From positions 62,001-126,000 of the forward strand of contig WHVD01000105.1 in NCBI GenBank assembly GCA_015178975.1: DNA of 64,000 bases, written 5' to 3'. A program made the translations under genes and the position numbers. How positions within the stretch are numbered: position 1 is the first letter of the stretch; the number at the start of each line of letters is the position of its first letter. The notes beneath the pieces are model-generated. The model did no database searches, was not told the origin of the DNA, and was given only the letters and a program-made list of their open reading frames with translations. Positions 1-10,504 of the stretch are shown here, piece after piece. Source of the DNA: Hysterangium stoloniferum. Its lineage: Eukaryota; Basidiomycota; Agaricomycetes; Hysterangiales; Hysterangiaceae.

Positions 1-4
1 CTCT

Positions 5-908
5 ATGAGAGCAAAATGTAATGTGACTACCAGACCAAGGAAGCGTATTGCCCCTGCAGGTCATAGGGGATGTGGAGGACATGGAAATGAGCCTATATCA
101 AAGAGAAAGTGGGATACTTTTGATAATGACTATGAGGATGATGTGGGAGATGAAGGTTTATCTCTAAGGTGGGGTAGAGCACTGGGGGCAAAAAAGTGGA
201 GTCAGGCTGATCTTGAGGCACTGATGGAATTCACAGAAGAGATCTTGCCAGCTGGACCTAAGGAATGGGCATTATTTTATAAAAGGTTTGAGGCTTGGGC
301 TATTTCGAATGGACAGCCAATTAGAGGGGCTGATGCAGTGGAGAAACATTTCAAAAAGGTATGTTATTAACAAACTCCCACAGCCACACCTAATATCATA
401 CAACTTCTAGTTGGTGTGTGTAACGAAACCAACTGGAAATTCAGAATGTCCATGGGAGATAGAGCATGCTCATCAGATTGAGCATTACATCAACAACTGA
501 GTTGTATCTGATGTTGTACATGATGAAGAGATGGAAGAGGATGTGATTGTCATCTCATCTGACCATTCACCTGCATGTTCACCAATTAAACACAACACGA
601 AGAGCTACATTGCCCATCAACTCAAACATGAACCACAATCATAGGGATGTGGATTACACACAACATCATCACAGCTTCATGGTACATTGGCCAACATAGC
701 ATGTGTCTTTGATCCAGAGGTTCAGGCAGCACGAGAGGACAACTGTCAGGCTTGTAGATTTGAAAATTTTCAATTACATTCTCTAACGACTCAACTTCAT
801 GAGGCAGAGGGCCAGATTAGGCAGTTACAGCAGGATGTGGATTGCAAGACTAGATGTACAGATATGGCAGAGAGGGATTTACAGATGTTTGAGATGTTGT
901 GTAATTAG
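5..908 (+). pseudogene. Myb/SANT-like (DUF6818-type) protein gene, companion of the Harbinger-like transposase, broken
   Basis: Exon 1 (5-358, 118 codons, possibly continuing left of the window) has a basic N-terminus, an acidic stretch (DNDYEDDVGDE) and a Myb/SANT-like block with the motifs KKWSQADLEAL, LPAGPKEWAL and VEKHFKK. This matches the DUF6818 pattern known from basidiomycete proteins. A 52-nt intron follows (GTATGT donor at 359, CTTCTAG acceptor ending 410, CTAAT branch-like site). Exon 2 resumes in phase with a KPTGNSECP motif typical of this family. It then shows a possible SUMO-interacting acidic patch (EEDVIVISS) and a C-terminal coiled coil (QLHEAEGQIRQLQQD) ending at 908. Two in-frame stops break exon 2: TGA at 498-500 and TAG at 642-644. 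It converges with the DDE_4 transposase at 2663-7283. Inference: this is the Myb-like ORF1 of one Harbinger-type element. Confidence 0.62.
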
Positions 909-1172
909 CCCCACTATCCACAACCCTCACACCCTCAGTTCAATATGACTAATGCCCATGTTCCAATAATCTGCTCCCCACTCCATCATTATTCTCATCA
1001 CTCCCTTCTCCTGTTCTCCATACCCGATCTGTCACTTCTGACATTGCCATTTATGACAACAAGCCATTTTGATTAGAGATAAATAGCTTCTATTTCTTGA
1101 TAACCGCACTCCATTTCTTGTGTACCACTAAATACTACTCTATAACATGTTTTCAATTGTCTATACTAGACC

Positions 1173-2594
1173 TGTTATGTATTTTTAAAGGTTTTTCTAT
1201 TTTTCACAATTTCCCCAAAACGAGATTCTTAACAAAAGGCTCTAAAAATGTACTTATATCGCTATGGTAAAATTGTACAATATTCTCTCGATTTATATTG
1301 AATTTATGCAATTTAATTTGTATTTTCATCTTATAAATTGAGGGAGATACGAAATTTGTACTTTTATTCTTTTTTAACAAATATATCTTCAAACCGGCCA
1401 CCTGGCACTAATTACATAATGCGCGGGAATATTCATCACAAAGAGTGACCGGTCGTCACAACGAGTGACCATCACAAGAGTGCATGACAGTCACAAGGGC
1501 GCGTAACAGTCACAAAGCGCGACGGGTGTCACACATGCACTAGCATGGAAATATATATCATACATTATGTCATCTGGGAATATTATGTCATCATATATGC
1601 TACAGTAGAGAATGGCAGAAATGTCTAAAACATTCCAAGTAATATAGCTAAAATAGGATAGAAATAAAGTTCAGTATGTCTCTAAATATCTCAGATCTCA
1701 GTGTATATAAGGAGCTCTGCTCCAGCCATGAAATATAACCAATTTTATCAACCCATTTATCAACACATCAGTGTGTCACTGCAGCTAGCAGTTTATTGCC
1801 ACCTCTTAGTTGAGCATCTGGCACCTAGGATTCCCTGTCACCTCTTGTTGAGTAATTTGACAGTAATTCTAACAATCAGGATTCCCTGCCACCTCTTGTT
1901 GAGTAATTTGGCATTAATCCTTTGTACTACAGTCACCTCTTGTTGAGTAATTTGACTGATTATTACATTGCAAATAATTCTTGTTATATTTCTTGTTATT
2001 TGTAATATAAAACTCTTGTTGAGTAATTTGACTGATTATTACATTACAAATAATCCCTGTTCCCTTGCTCATTTATTGTGAATCAGTAAAGCATATTCAC
2101 ATAAATTAATACTGAGAATATCCTTGCAAGATCCTAAGACTACATTAAGATCCTGATAAGTTAGTATCACAGTAGACCCTGTAAGTTAGTCATATATTAG
2201 CCAAATAGTGTTTTATTCTATATCTAATCTTTTGACCTGTTTATAAATATTTTAACTGTTTGACAAATAGTATAAAATATATATAAACTAGCTAGCATTG
2301 AAGTTAAATCTAGCTTTGGAATCAGTAAATTGTTATTCTTATTCTAGTAGTTGTTATCATAGAAAAAGAACAAGCTTGCACAAGCAGCTCTCAAAACCTT
2401 CTTTGCGAAGTAGGGTGCATATATTCAAGTAAACTCTTGACTTCAGGGGTTCTAAGTCTATTCAGGCTGCCACTGATTAATATCAAATACTTAAATTATT
2501 TTACCTTGCAGTGAATTGAGTATTTGCACATTTTGATTGAGCATTGGACTCCTTTTTCGGAAAATAAGTATTAAAATAAGGCTAATACATTACA
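1173..2594 (+). mobile_element. Solo LTR 1 (1422 bp), same family as 3745-5657
   Basis: The segment starts TGTTATG and ends CATTACA. It is flanked by a perfect 5-bp target duplication AGACC (1168-1172 and 2595-2599). No primer-binding site or coding sequence follows, so it is a solo LTR. A TATA box (TATATAA, 1704-1710) precedes a GGAGCTC motif shared with the second LTR. U3 has repeated GTCAC/GTGAC units (about 1440-1530). Downstream of the TATA box is a tandem series of CACCTCTTGTTGAGTAATTT units (about 1796-2030). It lies between the 3' ends of the two convergent Harbinger genes. Confidence 0.88.
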
Positions 2595-2844
2595 AGACCC
2601 AAGAAAATGTTTACTGATCTAAAACTATTGCTGTATCTCAACAGCTATTGTATGGAAGTGTGTTACACAATCATTCTTGCAACATGATCATTCTTGTGAA
2701 TATCACTCATGAGCATTGATGAAACATTTGAATCAACATCATCTCCCTCAGCCTCTTGCCAGATATCACAATACACTGCATGAATCTGGTTGATACCAAC
2801 ACAACGTACCTGAAGATTGAATGCTTGAGTGATAACACAAAGTA

Positions 2845-3066
2845 CAGTGGGTCAAAAAACTGCCCCAATGTTTGTGCATTTTAGAAAGATTGATATTGTG
2901 TGAAGGAATGGCATCAGTAAAAATTCTGAAGGATTCTCATGATATACTAGAACATGTTGGTTATCCACCAACTTAAGAAATCATGTGATTCCAATCAAAG
3001 CTCATTGCTCAATAAATCAAACAAAATAATCACTCATTGGGGCAGTTTTTTGACCCTCTATTATTT
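2845..3066 (+). repeat. Left terminal inverted repeat of the Tc1 element
   Basis: This ~220-bp repeat pairs in inverted orientation with 6156-6383. Each arm also begins and ends with the same inverted motif, GGGTCAAAAAACTGCCCC at 2849 and its complement ending near 3056. A single arm therefore looks like a small MITE. Confidence 0.82.
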
Positions 3067-6019
3067 TACAATCTAAATACTTTGTATGACCCCCCTTTCC
3101 CTTTAAAACTGCCTGTATCCTCCTAGGCATGTTTTCTATTAGCTTCTGGCATGTCTCTGGTGGTCTTTCACTCCACTCATTTGCCACCCTGTCCCATAAT
3201 TCATGTACTCCTTTGGGTGGTATATCATATTATTGGAGTTTGGCCTTGAGATGTTGCCAGAGGTGTTCAATGGGATTTAGATAAGGGGATTGGGCAGGCA
3301 ACTTCATAGGAATGATGTTATTGTCAGAAAACCACTGGTCTGCCTTTTTTAGGGTATTTTTTGGATCATTGTCCTGTTGGAAGTACCACTTATCCTCAGC
3401 CATCTCCAAACTTTCAATGCTCTCCTCCACTCCCTCCTCCAAAATCTCACAATACTGCACTGCATCCATGTTCCCCTGCACCTCTATCAGCTTCCCCACT
3501 GCCCCCCACCCCATTCCAGCCTATACACCCCCAAACCATCAAGTTATTCCCCCCTCTATGTTTCACAGTTGATGTGGTGATTCTGTCTGATACTGGTTCC
3601 CCTTGTTGCTTCCAAACATATACCTTCCCATCTGACCCAATCCTATTGATTTTTGTCTCATCAGTCCACAACACCCTCTTCCAGTTCTCCATAGTCCAAT
3701 TTTCATGGTATTGGACAAACTTTAGATATTGCTGACAATGAGACTGTTATATATTTCTAAGGTTTTTCCGATTTTTTAACCAATCTCCCCTAACAAATTG
3801 CGAAAACAAATATTTAAATGTAATTATATCGTGACAACAAAATTGTACAATATTTGTTTGATTTATCTTGAATTTATACAATTTATGTTGTATTTCTATC
3901 TTATAAATTGAGCAAGTTATTGAGTTTCTACTTTTTATTCTTTTTTGATTAATATGTCGATGACTCAGCGCTTATGCACAACGCGCAAAAAGATCACATG
4001 ATATTTACATGACATTTCAAACTCTGACAACGAAGAAATTTGATGCGAAATAATCATGTATTTTCAAGGCAAAAAATATATATTATATATTATTATAATA
4101 AAATATTATTATATTTATAAGGAACTAAAAATAAATATAATAATTATATAATAATATACAAACCGGCCACTGTGCTTATTACACAGCACACGGGAAAATT
4201 GTCACAAGGGCATGTGACGGTCACAGAGGTGTGTGACGGTCACAAAGGTGTGTGACTGTCACAACATGTGACAGTCACAAAATGCGAAGGATGTCATACG
4301 CATGCATAGGCGCGAGTCATCATATATGCTACTATAGCAAAAACTGGAAATCTCTGGAACATTCCAGTGGCTGCCAAAAGAATAGTAGTTAATAGGTACT
4401 AATAATAGATAGAATATTGTAGAATATTCTGTAAGTTTCCAGAATGTTCTATTATGCCAAGAATATTCTATAATGTCTTAGAAGTAGTTAGAACCTTCCA
4501 CAATGCTCTAGAAAATTCTAGAAAATTCTAAATGACATCATTCCTTGCAGAATGACATCATTCAATCTTCTAGAATCTTCTAAATGTCTCAGAATAAAAT
4601 GTATATAAGGAGCTCAGCTCCAGCCCTGAATATAATCAATCTAAAAATCAAAACCAATTTTATCATCACATCAACCCACACATCTGTGTGTCACTGCAGC
4701 AAGCAGGCTACTCCACCCCTATCTGGGCAGTTGGACATCTAATTCCACCTCTATCAGAGCTGTTGGAAACCCTTGCCACCTCTATCAGAGTTGTTGGCCC
4801 AATCAGATCCCTTGTCACCTCAATCTGAGCTGCTGACTGATCTGCTGTTCCCCTTGTCACCTCAATCTGAGTTGTTGACTTTGTTCTCCCTTGCCACTTC
4901 TTAATTGAATAGTTGGCTATCTTTTATATATTATTTCCACCTCAGTTAGAGTTGTTGGTTATCAACTAATAATATATAAATAATCTCATACTATAGTCAT
5001 CTCTTAATTGAGTACTGATTATTAGTTTTCCTTACATTGTTATTTGTAGTTTAAGACTTCAGTCACCTCTAGTTGAGTAATTTGACTGTTTATTGCATTA
5101 CAAATAATCCTTGTTCTATTGTTCATTCATTGTGAATCAGTAAAGCATATTCACATAAATAAATACTGAGAATATCCTTGTAAGATCCTAAGACTACATT
5201 AAGATCCTGATAAGTTAATATCACAGTAGACCTTGTAGGTTAGTGTAAATAAAGCATATATTAGCCAAAAAGTGTTTTATTCTATATCTAATCTTTTGAC
5301 CTATTTATAAATATTTTTACTGTTTGATAAATAGTATAAAATATATATAAACTAGCTAGTATTGAAGTTAAATCTAGCTTCAGAATCAGTAAATTGTTAT
5401 TCTTATTTTAATAGTTGTTGTCACAGAAAAAGAACAAGCTTGCACAAGCAGCTCTCAAAACCTTTTTTGCGAAGTAGGGTGCATATATTCAAGTAAACTC
5501 TTGACTTCAGGGGTTCTAAGTCTATTTAGGCTGCCACTGATTAATATCAAATACTTAAATTATTTTACCTTGCAGTGAATTGAGTATTTGCACATCTTGA
5601 TAGAGCATTGGACTCCTTTTTCAGAAAATAGTATTAAAATAAGGCTAATACATTACAGAGACCCCTTGAGCATAGGGACTTTCTTCTTTGTTGCTGACCA
5701 AAAGCCAGCTTCCTTCAACACATTCCTAACAGTCTGAGGAATGACAGAGTTAGATATGATGGAATTTATGAATTGGGTGGCTTGGATAGCATTGTCAAGC
5801 TTCCCAGAGCTGATTTGACAGATAATTGACAGTTTATCATAAGGGGAAAACTTGGAAGGATGGCCACTAGGATGATTTTCCTTATCCCCCTCTACCTCCC
5901 TACTGATCCTGCCAATAGTACCCTTCCCCAGGCCAGTCCTAGCTTGAATTTGATGATGGGAATACCTCATTGAGGAGAGAAACAACAGAAGAATGCTTTT
6001 CAGCAGAGATGGATTTCAT
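3017..6019 (-). pseudogene. Tc1-like DD34E transposase, interrupted by a solo LTR
   Basis: ATG at 6019 opens with a MKSISAEKHSS start. After a small frameshift comes the N-terminal helix-turn-helix (YSHHQIQARTGLGKGTIG, then SGHPSKFS). Solo LTR 2 (3745-5657) splits the gene after VPMLKGS. Removing it and one copy of GAGAC restores the frame into QQYLKFVQYHENW. The catalytic domain has the first D in LWTDETKIN, the second in FQQDNDPKNT and the E in SPYLNPIEHLW. There are 34 residues between the last two, so it is DD34E. A frameshift in a G run near 3505 and an in-frame TAA (3232-3230) add damage. Beyond that stop the normal C-terminus continues (ELWDRVANEW, ENMPRRIQAVL), and the frame runs into the left TIR to a TGA at 3017. 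It is inactive as it stands. Confidence 0.9.
3745..5657 (+). mobile_element. Solo LTR 2 (1913 bp) inside the Tc1 transposase
   Basis: It starts TGTTATAT and ends CATTACA, with 5-bp target duplication GAGAC (3740-3744 and 5658-5662). It is clearly related to solo LTR 1 but about 490 bp longer. A TATA box (TATATAA) lies at 4602-4608. An AT-rich block (about 4070-4160) precedes a U3 array of palindromic TGTGAC-N-GTCACA units (about 4195-4275). Repeats of the type CACCT-TCTATCAGAG-TGTTGG follow at 4740-4960. No internal retrotransposon sequence is attached. Confidence 0.9.
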
Positions 6020-6155
6020 AGTGGTGGTAAGGAGTCAAGGAGATGAATGAACAAAGTTCAATATGCCAAATTGATACAAATAAGGTCACATGACATATTG
6101 ATGATTCATATGACCCACTCCTACCTTATACTGGTGTGTAACATTGAAAATCAGA

Positions 6156-6383
6156 GAAAATAATAAAGGGTCGAAAAACTGCCCCAATGAGTGATTATTT
6201 TGTTTTATTTATTAAGCAATGAGTTTTAATTGGAATTACATGATTTCTTAAGTTGGTAGATAGCTAACATGTTCTAGTACATATATCATATGAATATTTA
6301 AGACTTTTTGCTGATGTCATTCCTTCACAAAATATCAATCTTTCTAAAATGGACAAACACTGGGGCAGTTTTTTGACCCATTG
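6156..6383 (-). repeat. Right terminal inverted repeat of the Tc1 element
   Basis: This is the inverted partner of 2845-3066, containing the same outer and inner GGGTC-A-AAAACTGCCCC motifs. The outer end abuts target TA at 6384-6385. Confidence 0.82.
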
Positions 6384-7283
6384 TAATTGTAAACATTGAG
6401 AAGGAACCACAGGCAAAGGCATGCAAAGTCGACCAAAACCACCTTGTAAAGCTTGCATACTCCCCTCAGCTGTCTGCCGATATGAAAGTAGTTCCCTATC
6501 AACTGCTAGTTGTACAAAGTGTCCCAAGTGGGATTGTGGCAATCGATCACCAGACTTTAGTGGAGCTTTGATCTTGTTCCGAATACTTTGAGCACCTCAG
6601 GGAAAAGCAGTATCTGCAACCAAATGAAATACATCTAGTGTCTTATTCCACAATTGCTCATAAATTGGATGAGCAATACATGAATCATGCCAGCTACCAG
6701 GTGCATTGAGCACTGCTTCGAGAATGGTATCTAAATAATTAGAATATAAATGGAATACTTTTAGAAAGATCTAGCCTCTAACCTACCATCTGGTCCAAAG
6801 ACAAAGACTTGATTAGAATAATGATTATGAGTCCAGCCACAGTAGGTTGCATTTTCCATCAATGGATCATCTGGGACTTCAACTGGTAATTTCAATCCAT
6901 CAATACTTCCAAATGCTTCCATAAGCAGGGTGTGATGAGTAACAATCATATTTTGAAATGACTGCATTTTTGCAGGATTTGGCCAGATGATGAGTGCCTC
7001 AGACATATAATTGAGTGTCATCTCAAGTATATTTAGTGAAAATTTCAGATACTCAACTGTTGATGGGATCAATCCAAAAATTTGTTGCAAGCTTGTTTGA
7101 ACCATGCAAGAATGAATGTAATGCAATACCAATTTTAGTCCTCCAGCAACATTCAAGGACCACCTTTTGGGGCAGGGAGCAGCATACTGACTGATATCTG
7201 ATCATTCCACAGGTATAGTATTCCAGTGTATCTCAAAACCCAGATTCAAGAATATGATTGAATGTTTTTACATCAAAATTCAT

Positions 7284-7790
7284 TGTTATTATGAATGCAC
7301 GGTCATTTTGAGCAGTCTATATATGCTGCCAGGCTGTGTCCCCTTGTGGAGTAGGCAAATCTGGATGTGTAAGGTAAAGATGTATGGGGTTTCAGTGTTC
7401 AGCATGTTCTGTACATTTTTCCAATTCACTGGCTAGAGTCATGCCTACATGGCTGTGATATCTCAGCCATTGTATTTGGATTATCTAAAAATGCATTAAA
7501 ACATACATATAAGCCCATATGCATGTTCTTGATCCTCCTGCTCATCTTCTGACTTGTCATTCATTATTTTGTATACATCTATGAATGCTGAATGTATTAA
7601 AGGTATATATGGCACTGTGACATGAGTGGTGACATTAGAAGGTCACAACAATGGGATATGATGGTCCAATTATATATATCTAATCTTCTATTTTATAGAA
7701 ATTGGCTCTATGGTTTTAACAGCAAGTTTTAAACCCTGTCACCTGTCACAGCTGTCAATTTGAATTAGAAACTTAGAGTTTTAGTGCTAT
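7284..7790. other. Unassigned AT-rich stretch between the mobile-element nest and the X array
   Basis: No coding frame, terminal repeat or array module is recognisable. It may be the 5' flank of the DDE_4 element and the remains of the boundary with the duplicated array. Confidence 0.3.
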
Positions 7791-7849
7791 GGAGAGTCAT
7801 CCATTTATCACACAGATCACATGATGGTTGTCATCCAATCATCAAACCT

Positions 7850-8012
7850 TACTTGCTACTAGCCTTAGCAATATCGTGGAAAATATCTGCCATGTGCATC
7901 AGCTGTCTTTACAGGAGCTCACCGCAATCAGAGAGTACTTTGAATTCTGGTTACAACCGTGCATCGCATGATCACATATAATCACCATGTTCACAAAAAC
8001 CATAACAGACAA
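7850..8012 (+). pseudogene. X fragment: end of exon 3 and start of intron 3
   Basis: Forward sequence matches the conserved end of X exon 3. The codons for NICHVHQLS-ELTAIR and EFW are followed by the TTACAACCGTGC version of the donor region. Nothing upstream or downstream belongs to X, and it passes directly into module Z near 8030. This is the leftmost trace of the array. Confidence 0.6.
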
Positions 8013-8029
8013 AATCATCATGGAGGAGA

Positions 8030-8720
8030 CTTTGATATGTACCAAGCGGTTCTAAATTAGACATAACAAAGTCTGTCAGATGACACATCTGCATTTGACC
8101 AATATTCTGTAACCATGACTTGAATCTTTTTGATGACAAGTGGAGTTGATTGGTTGTCAGAGATTTCTTGAGGAAGGGAAATGAAGAGGGAGATACACCA
8201 AGGCCACAGGATGTCTTGAAGAAGATGAGGCATCTGTAAATTGGTATTTACTCTGGACAGTTCACACAGACAAGTCCCAGAAATCTAGAGTATGCCTGAA
8301 CTGGAATGCCTTGGAGCATCCCAGATAGCTGGACTTCCTTGCAGCACTGAAAACCATTTTACTCATTAGTTTTTAATTTCATCAACTGTTTTATTTTCTT
8401 TTAAACAGGAGGTTTCAGAGCACCTGCCTGGATTCCTGCTGTGAGCACTGCAAACAAGGACCAGAGTGAGACATGTTGTCACTAGTATCTGGGAGAATAT
8501 GTCCCTCAGTGTCTGTGCATCTTGTGCCATCTCTAACTGACAATTTCACAGGTCCTGGTGATCAAGAGTTCTTGTCATTATGTCTCTAAGGCTTTTGGGT
8601 GTCATCAGGTTGGAGTCGGGTGACTATCATCCTAGTTATCATTACAGGAGGCATAAGGTTCATAGTGTGAAGTGTCCCCACCACTCTTACTTTGGATCCT
8701 ATCTTTGTCTCTGTCCATGT
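8030..8720 (-). repeat. Module Z copy 1
   Basis: One of about nine copies of a module that usually lies tail to tail with X. In better copies a frame with the motif VQSWVRDGK-CS-AE is open for about 60 residues, suggesting it was once coding. I do not recognise the family. This copy pairs in inverted orientation with 50150-50990. Confidence 0.5.
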
Positions 8721-8721
8721 T

Positions 8722-9032
8722 TGTTAGAATATGATAACGGTGATTAACTGTAATCTCATATCTCATCTTGTGACTGTATAGGTTCCGGCCGGTTCACACA
8801 TGTGATTAATATATTTAGTTAAAGTTCACTAGATCCGTAGCATGCCATAGTGCACAGACCAGTGCACAGACCATGTATACTAGTATATAGTTAGTTCAGA
8901 TGAGGAGTAGATCCCTCATCTGAAAGCCTAGCAATATCACCGGCTTTGTATCTACCTGCTCTACTCTTAGTGGCTACGCTCCAATTGTAGAGAGTCCTCG
9001 TACTGTGATTCCCAGGCTAGCATATTTTAACA
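8722..9032 (+). mobile_element. Solo LTR (311 bp)
   Basis: It starts TGTTAGAATATG and ends ATATTTTAACA, so the ends form a short inverted repeat (TGTTA/TAACA). The perfect 5-bp target duplication is ATGTT (8717-8721 and 9033-9037). A TATA-like ATATAG follows ACTAGT near 8880. The inverted partner region at about 50.1 kb lacks it. Confidence 0.85.
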
Positions 9033-9037
9033 ATGTT

Positions 9038-9690
9038 TGGGTGAGCGGACCCCTGGTGGAAGCAAATCCAGGGGCCACAAGCTCCATTGCACAAAACATG
9101 CTGATGGGGACATGAGTGAGCCCATAAGAAGAATGGAGTGGAGGCACGGAGGGTCAGGAGTGAACATATCACGAATGTTGCCAAAAGAATGCAGTTGAAG
9201 GATCCTGCCAGGATGGGGAGAGGGAAGACAGAACAGATGTGTCTTCAAAGAGCCACTGGATTATCATAGGAACATAGGCAGCAAAGGGCCGATGCAGTCG
9301 GCATAGTGTAGGATAGCCATTATGGTTCAATCGTAGGAACATGGCAGCAATGGGTTGACAAAGTCATAGTATAAGCCATTATGGTTCGAAGATCCAGAGT
9401 TGTTGACAGAAAGGCAGGATAGACTTCAAGAGGTGAAGGATATCTGTGCCACCCATTTTCCGAACCCCCTGCTGGGAAGGACAAACAAACCTCTCTATTG
9501 GCAGTGCCAAAACTAGAGTGGTGTCTGGGTGGATATTCCAAGGAAAAAAAGGAAAAGACTCAAGGAAAGGCTGAGCAATCCTTGAGGCCAGCCACTCAGG
9601 CGATGGTGGCAAGAGACAAAAGGCAGCGGGAACTGACTGCACGATGGCGGAGCTTAAAAGGGGAAACACTCCCATTGCAAAGAACACCAA
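9038..9690. other. Segment absent from the partner arm; includes an imperfect tandem repeat (about 9265-9392)
   Basis: The right arm of the inverted repeat (about 50.1 kb) lacks this segment, so it was gained here or lost there. Two ~65-bp units share GGAACAT-GGCAGCAA at the start and AGCCATTATGGTTC at the end. Open frames of 60-100 codons exist on both strands, but none shows a recognisable domain. Confidence 0.4.
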
Positions 9691-10160
9691 CTAATGAGAT
9701 TAGTCCGTTCCAGCTTTGTGGAATCATATATCGGTGCCGCAGACTTTGATTTCCACACTTTACCGCTCGGAGCCTTTTGCTTTCCATACGGGCTTTTCCC
9801 GTGTTAGTTGATGCAAATTGCTGTACTTAGAAGGACGGTGTAATAGTAGTAGCATGTAATTGGTTACCACTGAATATAGATTACGCGCACAATTTGTTAA
9901 TGAAGAGCTGTGGGATTCCTCATAAACAGGAATATTCACGATGGACGCCAATTAACCTAAGTAAAGAATTATCGGAATTCCAATTCCGATAATTGAACAC
10001 GAAGGACATATGTCACTCATCCCCCTGGAATTCGAAAAAAGGCGTCCGTAGTTTGTATGAGCTTGGGGCATTCACAGGAACGAAGGTCACACTGCCAAGC
10101 TGATGGTTGGGCTGTCATTTGGTGTCCCGGCGCTCGATGGTCAGATGTAGATCGGCCATC
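9691..10160 (+). repeat. Module Y part fused to an X exon-3 fragment
   Basis: The block pairs with about 49690-50140 in inverted orientation. It contains Y-type sequence (AATTGAACACGAAGG) that switches near 10020 into X exon-3 sequence (ending GGTGTCCCGGCGCTCGATGG). It carries a near-perfect palindrome at 9967-9994. No intact reading frame crosses the junction. Confidence 0.45.
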
Positions 10161-10504
10161 AAGTGATTGTAAGGGTATTTTTTTGCTGTTCTTCAATGAC
10201 TTACTTTATGCTATCCCAACTAACTAACACATTGATTTCTTTGACACCTTCGACTGGTATTCTATTTGAGGTGATTCTCGTTGATATATCGGATTTTATT
10301 ATAGCCACTACCACGGCCGACGAATATATGCAACGTGTATACAGCATCAACGAAAAGCTGCCAAGCACACAAAGGGGGAAAGGGGTGACTATATGCGCTC
10401 TTGAAATGGCTCAAACTTTACATAAATTAGAAATATTTCCAAAGGCGAGAGTAATATTACTATCCTCTTGATTCGGATAATGTGTCAGTGTTATCCAACA
10501 GAAA

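Larger units (their letters stand above)
2845..6383 (-). mobile_element. Tc1/mariner element inserted in the DDE_4 gene, itself carrying a solo LTR
   Basis: The ends read CAGTGGGTC (left) and GACCCATTG (right), that is CA(G/A)TGGGTC inwards. They are flanked by TA (2843-2844 and 6384-6385), the Tc1/mariner target. Long terminal inverted repeats of about 220 bp frame one transposase gene on -. Without the inner LTR and its target duplication the element is about 1.6 kb, the normal size for Tc1-like elements. The host frame (DDE_4 transposase) reads across the empty site, so the insertion hit a coding exon. Confidence 0.9.
2663..7283 (-). pseudogene. HARBI1/DDE_4 (PIF-Harbinger-like) transposase, split by a Tc1 element
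   Basis: The - strand encodes a DDE_4 nuclease in pieces. A possible start is ATG at 7283, with a HILESGF motif. Next come a one-base frameshift and a TGA at about 7204-7202, then an open block with NVAGGLKLVLHYIHS and LQQIFGLIPSTVEY. The first catalytic D is in GSIDGLKLPVEV. A 56-nt intron (GTAGGT at 6786, TTATTTAG ending 6731) follows FGPD. After NAPGSWHDS comes the second D in LVADTAFP, then a TGA at 6599-6597 where this family usually has Arg. The third acidic residue is in SYRQTAE. At 6384 the Tc1 element interrupts the gene. Removing it and one TA restores the frame into the C-terminus (VRCVGINQIHAVYCDIW), ending at TAA 2663-2665. It converges with the Myb/SANT gene at 5-908. At least two stops and one frameshift make it inactive. 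Confidence 0.85.

Noticed and set aside
1440..1530. Short GTCAC repeats considered as a CRISPR-like array
   Set aside because: Units are degenerate, have no spacers, lie in an LTR U3, and the genome is eukaryotic.
3361..3735. 124-codon + frame opposite the Tc1 transposase
   Set aside because: It is the antisense shadow of the conserved transposase catalytic region.
1173..5657. Reading the two related LTRs at 1173-2594 and 3745-5657 as the ends of one retrotransposon
   Set aside because: Each has its own perfect target duplication (AGACC, GAGAC), they differ in length by about 490 bp, and the sequence between them is host transposon DNA. They are separate solo LTRs.
10163..10471. 102-codon + frame (MTYFMLSQLTNTL region) repeated near 49.3-49.7 kb and 53.7 kb
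   Set aside because: It lies in the 3' flank of X in the antisense direction. The copies disagree in frame and no family is recognisable, so it is counted as array flank rather than a gene.
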